A stretch of 50,489 bases of DNA from Halanaerobiales bacterium (GTDB taxonomy: Bacteria > Bacillota > Halanaerobiia > Halanaerobiales > M55B127): positions 1-50,489 of the forward strand of contig JAGXLU010000013.1 in assembly GCA_018334565.1 (NCBI GenBank), read 5' to 3'. Under the pieces are notes generated by a model. The model was not told the origin of the DNA and made no database searches. It saw only the letters and a program-made list of their open reading frames with translations. The position numbers and the translations under genes are program-made. Below, piece after piece: positions 25,388-34,179 of this stretch (position 1 is its first letter; each line of letters begins with the position of its first letter).

Positions 25388-26677
25388 CTAGGCAGTGTCA
25401 GATTTGTTTAATTCATTTGATTTATTTAGGGCATATTTGGTAGCAAAAGAACCTAATATTTCAGTAAAAGCAGCAGTAAATAATAGGATATTGAAAACTA
25501 AAAGGCCTATTTTAGGATCCTGAGTGAATTCTTTCTGTATGGTGTAGGCCAAAGCAATTGCTACACCACTTTGGGGCAGTAATCCTAGCCCCACATATTT
25601 TTTAATATTTTCAGAAGTATGAGCCAATACTCCTCCTAAAAAAGCTCCACCAATTTTCCCCGAGAGTCTCATCAATGTATAGACTGAAGCCAGTATTAAA
25701 AAACTTGTATTTACAGAGGAAAATCTAATTTCTGTTCCGGCTAAAATAAAGAACATTGCATATAGAGGTATTGTTAAGGTATCTAAATAATCTGCTATAT
25801 CTAAGTTTTTGCGGGCAAAATTACGATAGGCAAAGCCTACACTCATATTAGTAATTAAAGGTGATAATCCAAGCGAGATAGCAATTGCTAAACCACCTGC
25901 TATTGTAGAAATTAAAGTAAGAACCTTTTTAGTCTTATCTTCCAAACCCTCCATTAATTTAACGGTAATATAACCTATAAAAAGTCCTATGATAATGGAT
26001 CCAATAACTTCTATTAAAGGAGCCAAAACCATCTGATAAAAATCTAAACTCTTTTGACCGGTAAACTGATTATAGGCTACCGGTTTTATAAGGCTAAAGA
26101 TTATTAAAGCGAGGGCATCATCTAATCCGACTACAGCCATTATCATTGAAGTAACTGGACCCTTAGCATTAAATTCTCGAATCACCATAACGGTTGCAGC
26201 AGGTGCAGTGGCGGAGGCTATTGAGCCCAGTATTAGGGCCAGATACATTTCATAACCAATTAACAAAACCCCTATAAAGACCATAAAAAAGGCCCCCAGG
26301 CCCTGTATTAATACAATATAGGTAATACTTTTTCCTAACTTTTTAAATAATTTAACTGATAGTTCACTGCCTATAGTAAAAGCTATAAAAGCTAGAGCTA
26401 TTTGGGTTAGATATTCAAAACTATTTATGATATAAGCATACCAGGCTTTATATGTTAGTTTTAAAAAAGGAAGAGCATCGATTACCTCTACACTTAACAA
26501 TATTCCCAAAAACACATATCCAACTACAATTGGCACTTTATATTTTTTTGAAATCAACACTATTATTAAAGCGACTACAATAAAAAAGCCAATCAGGTAA
26601 ATCTGTTTATCACTTACCTGATGTTCTATAAACCATTCTTTGTATTGTTGAATTTTCATCAACATCTCTGTATCCAT
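25388..26677 (-). CDS. cation:proton antiporter (CPA family, NapA/GerN-like)
   Basis: A 429-residue inner-membrane protein with about 12-13 spans. The core motif ASATAPAATVMVIREF is followed by VVGLDDALALIIFS, where the paired aspartates correspond to the ion-binding site of electrogenic Na+/H+ exchangers. SLGLSPLITNMSVGFAYRN is the second discontinuous-helix region. There is no C-terminal TrkA domain, so it is not KefB-like. AAAAGAGGTAATT precedes the ATG. It is the last gene of a minus-strand operon with a CBS-domain protein and a PfkB kinase; a CBS protein next to an antiporter suggests nucleotide-sensitive control of the transporter. Confidence 0.9.
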   Translation of the reverse strand: MDTEMLMKIQQYKEWFIEHQVSDKQIYLIGFFIVVALIIVLISKKYKVPIVVGYVFLGILLSVEVIDALPFLKLTYKAWYAYIINSFEYLTQIALAFIAFTIGSELSVKLFKKLGKSITYIVLIQGLGAFFMVFIGVLLIGYEMYLALILGSIASATAPAATVMVIREFNAKGPVTSMIMAVVGLDDALALIIFSLIKPVAYNQFTGQKSLDFYQMVLAPLIEVIGSIIIGLFIGYITVKLMEGLEDKTKKVLTLISTIAGGLAIAISLGLSPLITNMSVGFAYRNFARKNLDIADYLDTLTIPLYAMFFILAGTEIRFSSVNTSFLILASVYTLMRLSGKIGGAFLGGVLAHTSENIKKYVGLGLLPQSGVAIALAYTIQKEFTQDPKIGLLVFNILLFTAAFTEILGSFATKYALNKSNELNKSDTA

Positions 26678-26723
26678 AATAATTACCTCTTTTTAAGATA
26701 TTTTTAAGCATCTGGTTATTACA

Positions 26724-27176
26724 CTACTCATCAGAATTATTGAGCAGGTAATACAATAAATCACCGCGGGACATATAACCTCTAAGATGGCCTTCTTGAT
26801 TTGTGACAAAAATATATGATTCTTTGTTATTGAGCATAATCTCTGCGATTTTATCCATATCATCATTTTCAGCGATAGATTTAGTCTTTGTTAACATATA
26901 TTCTTCAACTTTTTTAGATTTAATCTCTGAAAGATTTTCGGACGCCTGGTTTCTATCATATAAGATTCTTTGACTATTAATAAACCCATATTGTTCCGGG
27001 ATAATATTTTTTAAGATATTTTTACTATAAATTGTACCGACAAAAGTATTTTCTTCATCTACGACCGGTAATATGGGCATTTCTGTTTTATGCATATAAA
27101 TAATTGTATCTTCTATACTATCAGTATGACAAACCGAATTCAAAGACCTCATCATATAATCTTTTACTCTAGCCAT
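26724..27176 (-). CDS. CBS-domain pair protein
   Basis: A 150-residue cytoplasmic protein formed of two CBS motifs: residues about 5-60 (VKDYMMRSLNSV..TIIYMHKTEMPILPVVDEENTFVGTI read in pieces) and about 88-145 (VEEYMLTKTKSIAENDD, ILPVV-like YIFVTNQEGHLRGYMSRGDLL). Such pairs bind adenine nucleotides and act as sensors. It lies 3 bp after the PfkB gene and 46 bp before the antiporter gene, so it may gate the antiporter or respond to the energy state set by the kinase. No other domain is attached. Confidence 0.88.
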   Translation of the reverse strand: MARVKDYMMRSLNSVCHTDSIEDTIIYMHKTEMPILPVVDEENTFVGTIYSKNILKNIIPEQYGFINSQRILYDRNQASENLSEIKSKKVEEYMLTKTKSIAENDDMDKIAEIMLNNKESYIFVTNQEGHLRGYMSRGDLLYYLLNNSDE

Positions 27177-27179
27177 AAT

Positions 27180-28130
27180 TTAGACCTCCAGTTTTTCTAT
27201 GATTATGTTTCCTATGTTTTTTTCTATTTGTTGTCTGCTTTCTAAAAAAACCAACTCATTTTCAGCGATTGAAAGGGCAGCAGCAGCAGCATATCTATTT
27301 GCTTTTATGAAGTCAAATCCGTTTTGAAAAATATAATCAAAAAAGCTTGCATCATAAGCATCACCAGCACCTAACAGGTTTTTAATACAGTAATCTTTGG
27401 GTGACAGCATATAAATAGAACCATCTTTATCAAATAATAGCCTATTAGTATGAAAGGGCATTATTACGTACTCGGCTCCTTTTTTTTGCAGTTTTTTACC
27501 CACCGTGATGTAATCATCCTTTTTTTCGACCTTGAAATCTAAGATTTTATGGGTGTGTTTAAAATATGGAGCAACAAATTTGGGCTTAACTTTTAAAGCA
27601 AGATTTAAAGCTTCCCCGCTGGCTTTTAAATAGACATCTTTATTTAGCTTATTACAAATATTAATCAGTTCTTGATAAATATTGAAATCAACTTCAGCCG
27701 GAATTGAACCAGCTATCAAGATATAATCACTTTTTCTTATACTGCGTTTAAATCTTTTTTTAAGTTCTCTTACACTTCTTTTACTTACCGAATAAGTATA
27801 GTCATTATACATAGTATTACTGGGAGGATTTTTTGCAATAATTTTTATATTATTTCTCATTTCATCAGACGTATAAACATAATTAGTTGTAATATTATGG
27901 TCCTGCACCATTTTTTCAAAGAACAAGCCTTGTTTTCCACCTATAAATCCAATATTTTGCACGTCAGAGTAGCCTAAATTTTTAATATTAATTGCAGCTA
28001 TCAAACCTTTGCCACCTGGACTAATCTGCAAATTTTCTGAATCATAGATATAATGATCTTTCATTGGTTTGTGCTCATTGATAAAGTATTCTCTATCAAT
28101 TGAAGGATTTAAAGTTACAGTAGTAATCAA
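27180..28130 (-). CDS. PfkB-family sugar kinase (1-phosphofructokinase-like)
   Basis: Ribokinase-fold kinase. TVTLNPSIDREYFI at the N terminus is the signature of the 1-phosphofructokinase/tagatose-6-phosphate kinase branch, SPGGKGLIAAINIKNLG is PfkB signature 1, and LLGAGDAYDASF contains the catalytic Asp and anion hole. TTG 28130 is chosen over GTG 28139 because the AGAGGTG ribosome site is then six bases away and the protein starts MITTVTLNPSID, as its relatives do. No fructose PTS gene is nearby, so the substrate (fructose-1-P, tagatose-6-P or another phosphosugar) is uncertain. First gene of the antiporter operon. Confidence 0.85.
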   Translation of the reverse strand: MITTVTLNPSIDREYFINEHKPMKDHYIYDSENLQISPGGKGLIAAINIKNLGYSDVQNIGFIGGKQGLFFEKMVQDHNITTNYVYTSDEMRNNIKIIAKNPPSNTMYNDYTYSVSKRSVRELKKRFKRSIRKSDYILIAGSIPAEVDFNIYQELINICNKLNKDVYLKASGEALNLALKVKPKFVAPYFKHTHKILDFKVEKKDDYITVGKKLQKKGAEYVIMPFHTNRLLFDKDGSIYMLSPKDYCIKNLLGAGDAYDASFFDYIFQNGFDFIKANRYAAAAALSIAENELVFLESRQQIEKNIGNIIIEKLEV

Positions 28131-28402
28131 AAATATCACCTCTGTTTTATTTTCATTATTACTTAATTTCGGGGAAAATACCTTGTTTCCCTTTATTTTA
28201 AAAAAAACAATTTATGTAAAGGACTTACTAGATCATTAAAGAATTTATATTTATAAGAGAATAAGCTTTTAAAGGCTATATAAATAATATAAAAATATAA
28301 GTTTAAATAGGTTTCAATATATTTAACTTTTTGTATGGGTAATTTATTTTCTCTTATTTTTAAATATAGTAAGGAGTATTGGGTATTGAGTATGGAATAT
28401 AG

Positions 28403-29053
28403 TTTGCCAAACAGATTCCTATATCACAATTTATTGGTGTCACCTGGGGTGCTATGAGTTTAATAGGAGCAGTTTTTGTAGGTATATCGGGTATTATTGC
28501 TGTACCTGAAGCTTTGACTAATACTGAGACAGTCTTTTTATTTTTACTGCAGAAGTTATTTTATCTCTGGTTAGCAGCTATAATGAGTACGATAGATTCA
28601 CAGCTTTTAGTGTCGTCTAGTGTTTTAGCTGAAGATTTTTATAAATTTTTATTAAGGCCTGAAGCGGACAAAAAGAACTACTTTGGGTAAAAGCAGGATA
28701 GCTGTAATATTGATTGCCTTTATAGCCGTATCTTTTGCTCTGTCAGGGGGCATTATATTAGACATTGTATCATCTGCCTGGCAGGATTAGGATCTTCTTT
28801 TGGTCCTGCCATATTGTTAAGTCTTTTTTGGAAAAAGACGACTAGAAACGGAGTGTTAGGAAGTATTATTACTGGTAGTCCAGTTGTTATAATATGGAAA
28901 AACATGTTCGTCTATACAGGCTTATATGAGATTATACCAGGCTTTTTCCTCTCAGCCTTTGTGATCTTTATTATCAGCTACTTTGGTCAGGATCCCTTGC
29001 CTGAAGTTGTAAAGGAATTTGAAAGAGCCATGAAACCGCTTAATAATGAATAA
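28403..29053 (+). pseudogene. putP: truncated, frameshifted sodium/proline symporter (putP remnant)
   Basis: The sequence matches the C-terminal half of E. coli PutP across three frames. The first (from about 28406) reads AKQIPISQFIGVTWGAMSL and LLVSSSVLAEDFYKFLLRP. A second (about 28686-28785) reads GKSRIAVILIAFIAVSFALS and ends IVSSAWQ. A third (about 28787-29053) reads AGLGSSFGPAILLSLFWKKT, TRNGVLGSIITG and GLYEIIPGFF. About 240 N-terminal residues are missing and two frameshifts are present, so it cannot make a working carrier. The bases 28140-28402 upstream hold no gene. It stands directly before an intact proline-catabolism operon, as an intact putP would. Confidence 0.88.
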
Positions 29054-29072
29054 TTAATTTGGGGGGGATTAG

Positions 29073-29381
29073 ATGAGGATAAATAAACATCCGATACTCG
29101 ATTTTAATAGAGGCAAAAAGATTACTTTTCAGTACAAGGGTCAAGAGATTAAAGCTTATCAAGGTGAGACAATTGCTGCAGCTCTTTATGCAGCTGGTAT
29201 AAAAGTATTAAAAAAGAGCAATAAATATCAAAGGCCAAGAGGTCTATTTTGTGCTATAGGGAATTGTGCTTCCTGTTATATGGCTGTAAATGGAATTCCT
29301 CATGTCAAGACTTGTATCACTAAAGTAAAACAAGATATGGTTGTAGAAGAAGAGACTGGAAAAGGTGATATTATTGATTAA
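29073..29381 (+). CDS. [2Fe-2S] subunit of FAD-linked proline dehydrogenase-type complex
   Basis: A 102-residue ferredoxin-fold protein like the N-terminal domain of sarcosine oxidase alpha and HcnA. Cysteines in GLFCAIGNCASCYMAVNG and VKTCITKV match the plant-type [2Fe-2S] set (C-x4-C-x2-C..C). It opens a five-gene set with two flavoproteins, a two-cluster ferredoxin and a BFD-like protein, which is the layout of multi-subunit proline/hydroxyproline dehydrogenases (described in Thermococcales and some bacteria). GGGGGG precedes the ATG. Its end overlaps the next gene by 8 bp. Confidence 0.85.
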   Translation: MRINKHPILDFNRGKKITFQYKGQEIKAYQGETIAAALYAAGIKVLKKSNKYQRPRGLFCAIGNCASCYMAVNGIPHVKTCITKVKQDMVVEEETGKGDIID

Positions 29382-30489
29382 CACAGATCTATTGGTGATT
29401 GGAGGCGGTCCGGCCGGCATGACAGCAGCCTTAAAAGCTGCAAAGAAGGGAGCAGAAGTAATCATTGTGGAAAGATATCACGAACTGGGTGGTCAATTAA
29501 TTAAACAAACTCACCGATTTTTTGGTTCTAAAAACGAACAAGCAGGAACTAGAGGTATTGACATTGCTCAAGGATTAACTAAAGAAATTCAAAACATGAG
29601 TGAGATTAAAGTGCTGACTGAAGCGACCGCCCAGGGATATTATGAAGATAAAATTGTGACTGTGTCTTACCAGAATAAATTTAGAAAAATAAGGGCAAAA
29701 AGAATAATAATAGCCACCGGTGCTTCTGAAAAGATGATGCTTTTTTTAAATAATGATCTGCCTGGTGTATATGGAGCAGGAGCTATTCAGACTTTAATGA
29801 ACCTTTATGGTATATTACCCGGCAAAAAAGTAATAATGGTTGGGTCTGGGAATATAGGGTTGATCGTTAGTTATCAGCTATTACAAGCTGGAGTTGAAGT
29901 TAAAGCAGTTATTGAAGCAGACTCTGAAATTGGTGGTTATTTAGTTCATGCTTCAAAAATTAGAAGAATAGGAGTTCCCATATATACCGGCTACTCTGTG
30001 AAATCCGCAATTGGGGAAAGTTTTGTAAAAGGAGCAGAAATTATAAAATTAGATAGGAACTGGCAGATGATAGCAGGAACAGAAAGATTTATTAAAGCGG
30101 ACACAATTTGTCTAGCAGTTGGTTTAAGACCTTTAGTTAGTCTGTTAATCCAGGCTGACTGCGCGATGGCCTATGTGCCAGAACTGGGAGGAGATGTACC
30201 AATCAGGGATGAGAATTTAAAAACCACCAATGATCAAATCTTTGTTGCAGGTGATGCTGCTGGGATAGAGGAAGCAACTGCAGCTATGTTAGAAGGAGAA
30301 ATAGCTGGTTTAAAGGCAGCAACAGAGATTGGCTATTTAAGTAAAGATGCAATTACAGAAAGCAGAAGATTAAAAAAAGAGCTAAGAAAACTAAGAAATG
30401 GACCAATTAGTAGAAATATTAGAAAAGGTCTCAGTAAAGTTAGAGGTGACGACAATGTTAAGAAAAACAGGTATTCCCACCTCAGATGA
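29374..30489 (+). CDS. FAD/NAD(P)-binding oxidoreductase, alpha-like subunit of proline dehydrogenase complex
   Basis: A 371-residue flavoprotein. VIGGGPAGMTAALKAAKKGA is the FAD motif, followed by the family-typical LGGQLIKQTHRFFGS; VGSGNIGLIVSYQLLQAG is the second dinucleotide motif and FVAGDAAGIEEATAAMLEGE the closing FAD motif. Its relatives are HcnB, opine oxidase alpha and the alpha subunit of archaeal proline dehydrogenase. TTG 29374 is preferred over GTG 29365 because AAAGGTG then sits at the right distance and the protein begins MINTDLLVIGGG. It probably carries electrons from the substrate flavin towards NAD or ferredoxin. Confidence 0.85.
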   Translation: MINTDLLVIGGGPAGMTAALKAAKKGAEVIIVERYHELGGQLIKQTHRFFGSKNEQAGTRGIDIAQGLTKEIQNMSEIKVLTEATAQGYYEDKIVTVSYQNKFRKIRAKRIIIATGASEKMMLFLNNDLPGVYGAGAIQTLMNLYGILPGKKVIMVGSGNIGLIVSYQLLQAGVEVKAVIEADSEIGGYLVHASKIRRIGVPIYTGYSVKSAIGESFVKGAEIIKLDRNWQMIAGTERFIKADTICLAVGLRPLVSLLIQADCAMAYVPELGGDVPIRDENLKTTNDQIFVAGDAAGIEEATAAMLEGEIAGLKAATEIGYLSKDAITESRRLKKELRKLRNGPISRNIRKGLSKVRGDDNVKKNRYSHLR

Positions 30490-30940
30490 TTTGCAATCTG
30501 TGACTCCGGACAAAGAAAGATTATTAGAAGGGCCAGTAGCCATTATTGAATGTTTTAATGAAATTCCCTGTGACCCCTGTTTTTACAGTTGCCCTTTTAA
30601 AGCTATAAAAAAATTTAGTGATATTAATGATAAGCCTGAACTGGACTATAGTAAATGTACAGGCTGTGGTAATTGTATCGCAAGTTGTCCTGGATTAGCT
30701 ATTTTTGTGGTTGATTACACTAAAAATAGACTAAGCTTACCTTATGAGTTTTTGCCATTACCATCCGTAGGTGATAAGGTATGGGGGCTTAACAGAGCTG
30801 GCAAATCTATATGTCAGGTTGAAGTTATAAAGGTTAGAGATCCTGACAAAAATGATAAGACTGCAGTTATTTCTATTAAATTACCCAAAAAATATTTAAT
30901 GGAAGTAAGGCACATAAAAGTTGGTGATCCTAATGAATGA
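30455..30940 (+). CDS. 4Fe-4S dicluster ferredoxin subunit
   Basis: A 161-residue iron-sulfur protein with two cluster motifs, the first split and unusual (CFNEIPCDPCFYSCP) and the second classical (CTGCGNCIASCP). This pattern is like the gamma/delta iron-sulfur subunits of proline and hydroxyproline dehydrogenase complexes. ATG 30455 is chosen from AGAGGTGA just upstream; the frame is open further 5' but inside the flavoprotein gene. The gene overlaps the flavoprotein by 35 bp and the next by 8 bp. The C-terminal 70 residues form a beta-rich extension with no known motif. Confidence 0.82.
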   Translation: MLRKTGIPTSDDLQSVTPDKERLLEGPVAIIECFNEIPCDPCFYSCPFKAIKKFSDINDKPELDYSKCTGCGNCIASCPGLAIFVVDYTKNRLSLPYEFLPLPSVGDKVWGLNRAGKSICQVEVIKVRDPDKNDKTAVISIKLPKKYLMEVRHIKVGDPNE

Positions 30941-31211
30941 GGATAAGATTGTCTGTAGATGTGAGGACATAACGTTAAAAGAATTAAGAGATATGATAGC
31001 TGATGGTTATACTAGACTGGATGAAATAAAGAGGGCTTTGCGTTTAGGAATGGGACCCTGCCAGGGTGATATTTGTCTGGAAATAGCTGCTAGGGAGATA
31101 TGTAGAATGACAGACAAAAAAATGGAAGACATTAAGATGCCTAGCAAAAGACCACCTGTAGCAGGTATTAAGATGAGTGAGTTAGTAGGGGATAATCAAA
31201 ATGAAAAATAA
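30933..31211 (+). CDS. BFD-like [2Fe-2S]-binding protein
   Basis: A 92-residue protein whose cysteines are arranged as in bacterioferritin-associated ferredoxin domains: CRCED near residue 9 and GPCQGDIC near residue 46 (C-x-C..C-x4-C). In related enzymes this domain is fused to the alpha flavoprotein; here it stands alone. ATG 30933 is chosen from GGTG six bases upstream. It overlaps both neighbours by 8 and 11 bp, so the five subunits are probably made in fixed proportion. Confidence 0.85.
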   Translation: MNEDKIVCRCEDITLKELRDMIADGYTRLDEIKRALRLGMGPCQGDICLEIAAREICRMTDKKMEDIKMPSKRPPVAGIKMSELVGDNQNEK

Positions 31212-32346
31212 GGCAGAAATAGTTATCATAGGTGGGGGAGTGATTGGTGCTTCTATTGCGTATAGTTTAGCAGATAAGGGGATGAAAGACATAGTTGTTT
31301 TGGAAAAAAACTATATAGCAAGTGGTTCTACGGGAAGTTGTGGTGCAGGCATAAGACAACAGTGGGGAACAAAGATGAACTGCATATTGTCTAAAAAAAG
31401 TATGGAAATATTTGAAAACTTGAACGAGATCCTAAAGGTCAAAAGGGATATTGAATTAAAACAGGGCGGTTATTTATTATTGGCATATTCTGAAAAGGAA
31501 TTTAAGCAGTTTAAAGAAAATATCAAATTACAGAATAGTATAGGTATACCTTCCCAGCTCTTGACTGTTAAAGAAGCCAAAGAAATTGTACCTCAACTAA
31601 ATGGTGAGGGTATAAAGGGAGCCACATATTGCCCTACAGATGGGCATATCAATCCTTTTCGTGTAAATCAAGCTTATGTAGAAGCTGCTAGACGCAAAAG
31701 CGTGCAATTTTATACTTACACAAGTGCGCAAGATATTATAACACAAAATAATGAAATCAAAAGTGTTGTTACCGATCGAGGTGTAATTGAAACTAATAAA
31801 GTTGTAAATGCTGCAGGCGGTTTTTCTAAAGAGGTTAGTTTGATGGCAGGAATTGATATACCTACTAAGTCAGAAAGACATCAGATATTGGTGACAGAAC
31901 AAGTTAATCCTATCTTAAAACCAATGGTGATGTCTTTTTCATATAATATTTACTGTCAACAGATTCCGGATGGAAGTTTTGTTATGGGTTATGGTGATCC
32001 TGATGAGCAGTATAGTCATAATATAAAATCAAGCTGGCAGTTTTTAGAAGAAATGGCAAAGAAAGCAACCTATCTTTTACCTTTTTTAAAGGATATAAGG
32101 GTAATAAGGCAGTGGGCAGGTTTATATAATATAACACCTGATGCTCAACCAATTTTGGATGCGTCTGATGAGTTGAAGGGATTTTTTATGGCAGTCGGGT
32201 TTAGTGGTCATGGATTTATGATAGCACCTTTCACTGGTGTTTTGATGGCTGAGATGATTTTAGGCGAAAAGTTGAGCATGAATATAAAACTTGATTTAAA
32301 GAGGTTTGAGCATGATAGACTAATTTTGGAACCTTCAGTAGTTTAA
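31201..32346 (+). CDS. FAD-dependent amine oxidoreductase, beta subunit (proline dehydrogenase-like)
   Basis: A 381-residue flavoenzyme of the DAO/sarcosine oxidase beta family, the substrate-oxidising subunit of the complex. VIIGGGVIGASIAYSLADKG is the FAD motif; SGSTGSCGAGIRQQWGT, KSERHQILVTEQ and GFSGHGFMIAPFTGVLMAE are the landmark segments. Known relatives oxidise L-proline, D-hydroxyproline, sarcosine or glycine betaine derivatives. L-proline is the best guess because the product-processing enzyme PruA follows 20 bp later and a putP remnant precedes the operon. It overlaps the upstream gene by 11 bp. Confidence 0.87.
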   Translation: MKNKAEIVIIGGGVIGASIAYSLADKGMKDIVVLEKNYIASGSTGSCGAGIRQQWGTKMNCILSKKSMEIFENLNEILKVKRDIELKQGGYLLLAYSEKEFKQFKENIKLQNSIGIPSQLLTVKEAKEIVPQLNGEGIKGATYCPTDGHINPFRVNQAYVEAARRKSVQFYTYTSAQDIITQNNEIKSVVTDRGVIETNKVVNAAGGFSKEVSLMAGIDIPTKSERHQILVTEQVNPILKPMVMSFSYNIYCQQIPDGSFVMGYGDPDEQYSHNIKSSWQFLEEMAKKATYLLPFLKDIRVIRQWAGLYNITPDAQPILDASDELKGFFMAVGFSGHGFMIAPFTGVLMAEMILGEKLSMNIKLDLKRFEHDRLILEPSVV

Positions 32347-32366
32347 TAAAAAAGGGAGGATTTATA

Positions 32367-34001
32367 ATGAGTGCAAATGATATTTTTAGTTTAAAACGTC
32401 CGGAGAATGAACAAATCTATGGTTATGAAGCGGGCAGTCAAGAAAGAAAAAGAATCAAAGCAGGATTGAATGCATTAAAAGAAAATCCAGTTGAAATTCC
32501 CCTTATCATTGATGGCAAAGAGGTAAAAACCGATAATATAAGGGAAATAAGGGCTCCCCATGATCATAATTTAATATTGGGTAAATATCATCAGGCAGGC
32601 AAAGAAGAAATAAATCGAGCTATTGATACTTCACTCAAAGCGAAAGAAGTATGGGAGAATACCTCCTGGGAAAAAAGAGCCTCAATATTTTTAAAAGCGG
32701 CTACATTATTGGCAGGACCGAAAAGAACAGAAATAAATGCAGCTACAATGTTATCCCAGAGCAAGAACGTCTTTCAGGCTGAAATAGATGCGGCCTGTGA
32801 ACTTATTGATTTTCTTCGTTTCAATGCATATTTTATGTCTGAGATTTATCAAATACAACCGAGCTCCACACCGAAGATTTTAAATAGAATAGAATATCGA
32901 CCACTGGAAGGATTTATATTTGCTGTTTCACCTTTTAATTTTACTTCTATTGGTGGAAATCTTCCTACAGCACCAGCTTTGATGGGTAATACTGTAATAT
33001 GGAAACCTGCGTCAGCAGCAGTATATTCTAATTACTTTTTCATGAAGATATTAATGAGGGCTGGTCTGCCGGATGGGGTTATCAACTTTATTCCGGGCCA
33101 GGGTTCTAAATTAGGCCCCATGATTTTAAAAAGGCCTGAATTAGCAGGTGTTCACTTTACAGGTTCTGTAGATACACTTAATCAGATGTTTAAAGAAGTG
33201 GGTGCAAATATAGATAGGTATAATACTTATCCCCGTATAGTAGGTGAAACTGGTGGTAAAGACTTTGTCTTTGCTCACAAATCAGCTGATAGGGATGAAT
33301 TAATTACTGCTCTGCTCAGAGGAGCTTTTGAATATCAAGGTCAAAAATGTTCAGCAGTTTCTAGATCATATATTTCAAAATTAGTTTGGGAGGATATTAG
33401 AGAGGAGCTTGTTAAAAAAACAGAAAATCTTAAAATGGGTCCTGTTGATGACTTCACAAATTTTATTAATGCAGTTATAGATGAAAATGCTTTTGAGAAA
33501 ATCAAAAAATATATTGAATATGCAAAAAGATCCGATTCTGCCCAAGTAATCGCCGGAGGAGAATGTAATAAAGCAGAAGGATATTATATTACTCCCACAA
33601 TAATTTTAACAAACAATCCCAGGTTTAGAACCATGACAGAAGAAATATTCGGACCGGTTTTGACTATTTATATATATGATGATAAAAAATATGAAGAAGC
33701 TTTAAGTTTATGTGATCAAACATCACCTTATGGTTTAACCGGTAGTATTTTTGCCAAAGACCGGAAAGCTGTAGCATTTGCAGAAAAGACCTTGAAACAT
33801 GCTGCTGGGAACTTCTATATAAATGACAAACCAACAGGTGCGGTAGTAGGTCAACAGCCTTTTGGAGGTTCGAGAAAATCTGGTACAAATGATAAGGCAG
33901 GCAGCCAGTGGAACTTAATGAGATGGGTATCACCGCGGTCAATTAAAGAAAACTTAAACCCACCTGTTAAATATATGTATCCATTTATGAAAGAGAAATA
34001 A
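32367..34001 (+). CDS. pruA: L-glutamate gamma-semialdehyde dehydrogenase (1-pyrroline-5-carboxylate dehydrogenase)
   Basis: Oxidises glutamate-gamma-semialdehyde (from P5C) to glutamate with NAD+. It is a 544-residue member of the aldehyde dehydrogenase superfamily, of the PruA length class. VGETGGKDFVFAH holds the general-base Glu and EYQGQKCSAVSR the catalytic Cys. The cofactor strand is VSPFNFTSIGGNLPTAPALMGNTV (read as VSPFNFTSIG), and EEIFGPVLTIYIY plus GQQPFGGSRKSGT close the active site. AAAGGGAGG precedes the ATG. As the second step of proline oxidation it fixes the meaning of the upstream operon. A strong terminator follows. Confidence 0.94.
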   Translation: MSANDIFSLKRPENEQIYGYEAGSQERKRIKAGLNALKENPVEIPLIIDGKEVKTDNIREIRAPHDHNLILGKYHQAGKEEINRAIDTSLKAKEVWENTSWEKRASIFLKAATLLAGPKRTEINAATMLSQSKNVFQAEIDAACELIDFLRFNAYFMSEIYQIQPSSTPKILNRIEYRPLEGFIFAVSPFNFTSIGGNLPTAPALMGNTVIWKPASAAVYSNYFFMKILMRAGLPDGVINFIPGQGSKLGPMILKRPELAGVHFTGSVDTLNQMFKEVGANIDRYNTYPRIVGETGGKDFVFAHKSADRDELITALLRGAFEYQGQKCSAVSRSYISKLVWEDIREELVKKTENLKMGPVDDFTNFINAVIDENAFEKIKKYIEYAKRSDSAQVIAGGECNKAEGYYITPTIILTNNPRFRTMTEEIFGPVLTIYIYDDKKYEEALSLCDQTSPYGLTGSIFAKDRKAVAFAEKTLKHAAGNFYINDKPTGAVVGQQPFGGSRKSGTNDKAGSQWNLMRWVSPRSIKENLNPPVKYMYPFMKEK

Positions 34002-34013
34002 AGGTGAATCCTT

Positions 34014-34057
34014 AAATATTCAGGGGCTATGAAAACTTTCCACTGAATATTTTTTTG
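34014..34057 (+). terminator. rho-independent terminator of the proline operon
   Basis: Ten-base stem AAATATTCAG (34014-34023) / CTGAATATTT (34043-34052) with a 19-base loop, followed by a run of seven T. Confidence 0.8.
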
Positions 34058-34179
34058 TTTAATTAAAAGTATTTATAATTTCTTATTGAAATTATAATTT
34101 GGTTGTTGTATTATGCAGTTATAAGTTTGTATAAAAGGCAAAAAATATCTCAATATCAATCATTTAAGGAGCTGATTTA

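Noticed and set aside
25388-26677. KefB-type K+/H+ antiporter
   Set aside because: No C-terminal TrkA-N domain; the core Asp-Asp motif fits NapA/GerN-like exchangers better.
28454-29053. Two separate small membrane proteins in the putP remnant
   Set aside because: Both frames align in order with one PutP protein and join across frameshifts, so they are pieces of one pseudogene.
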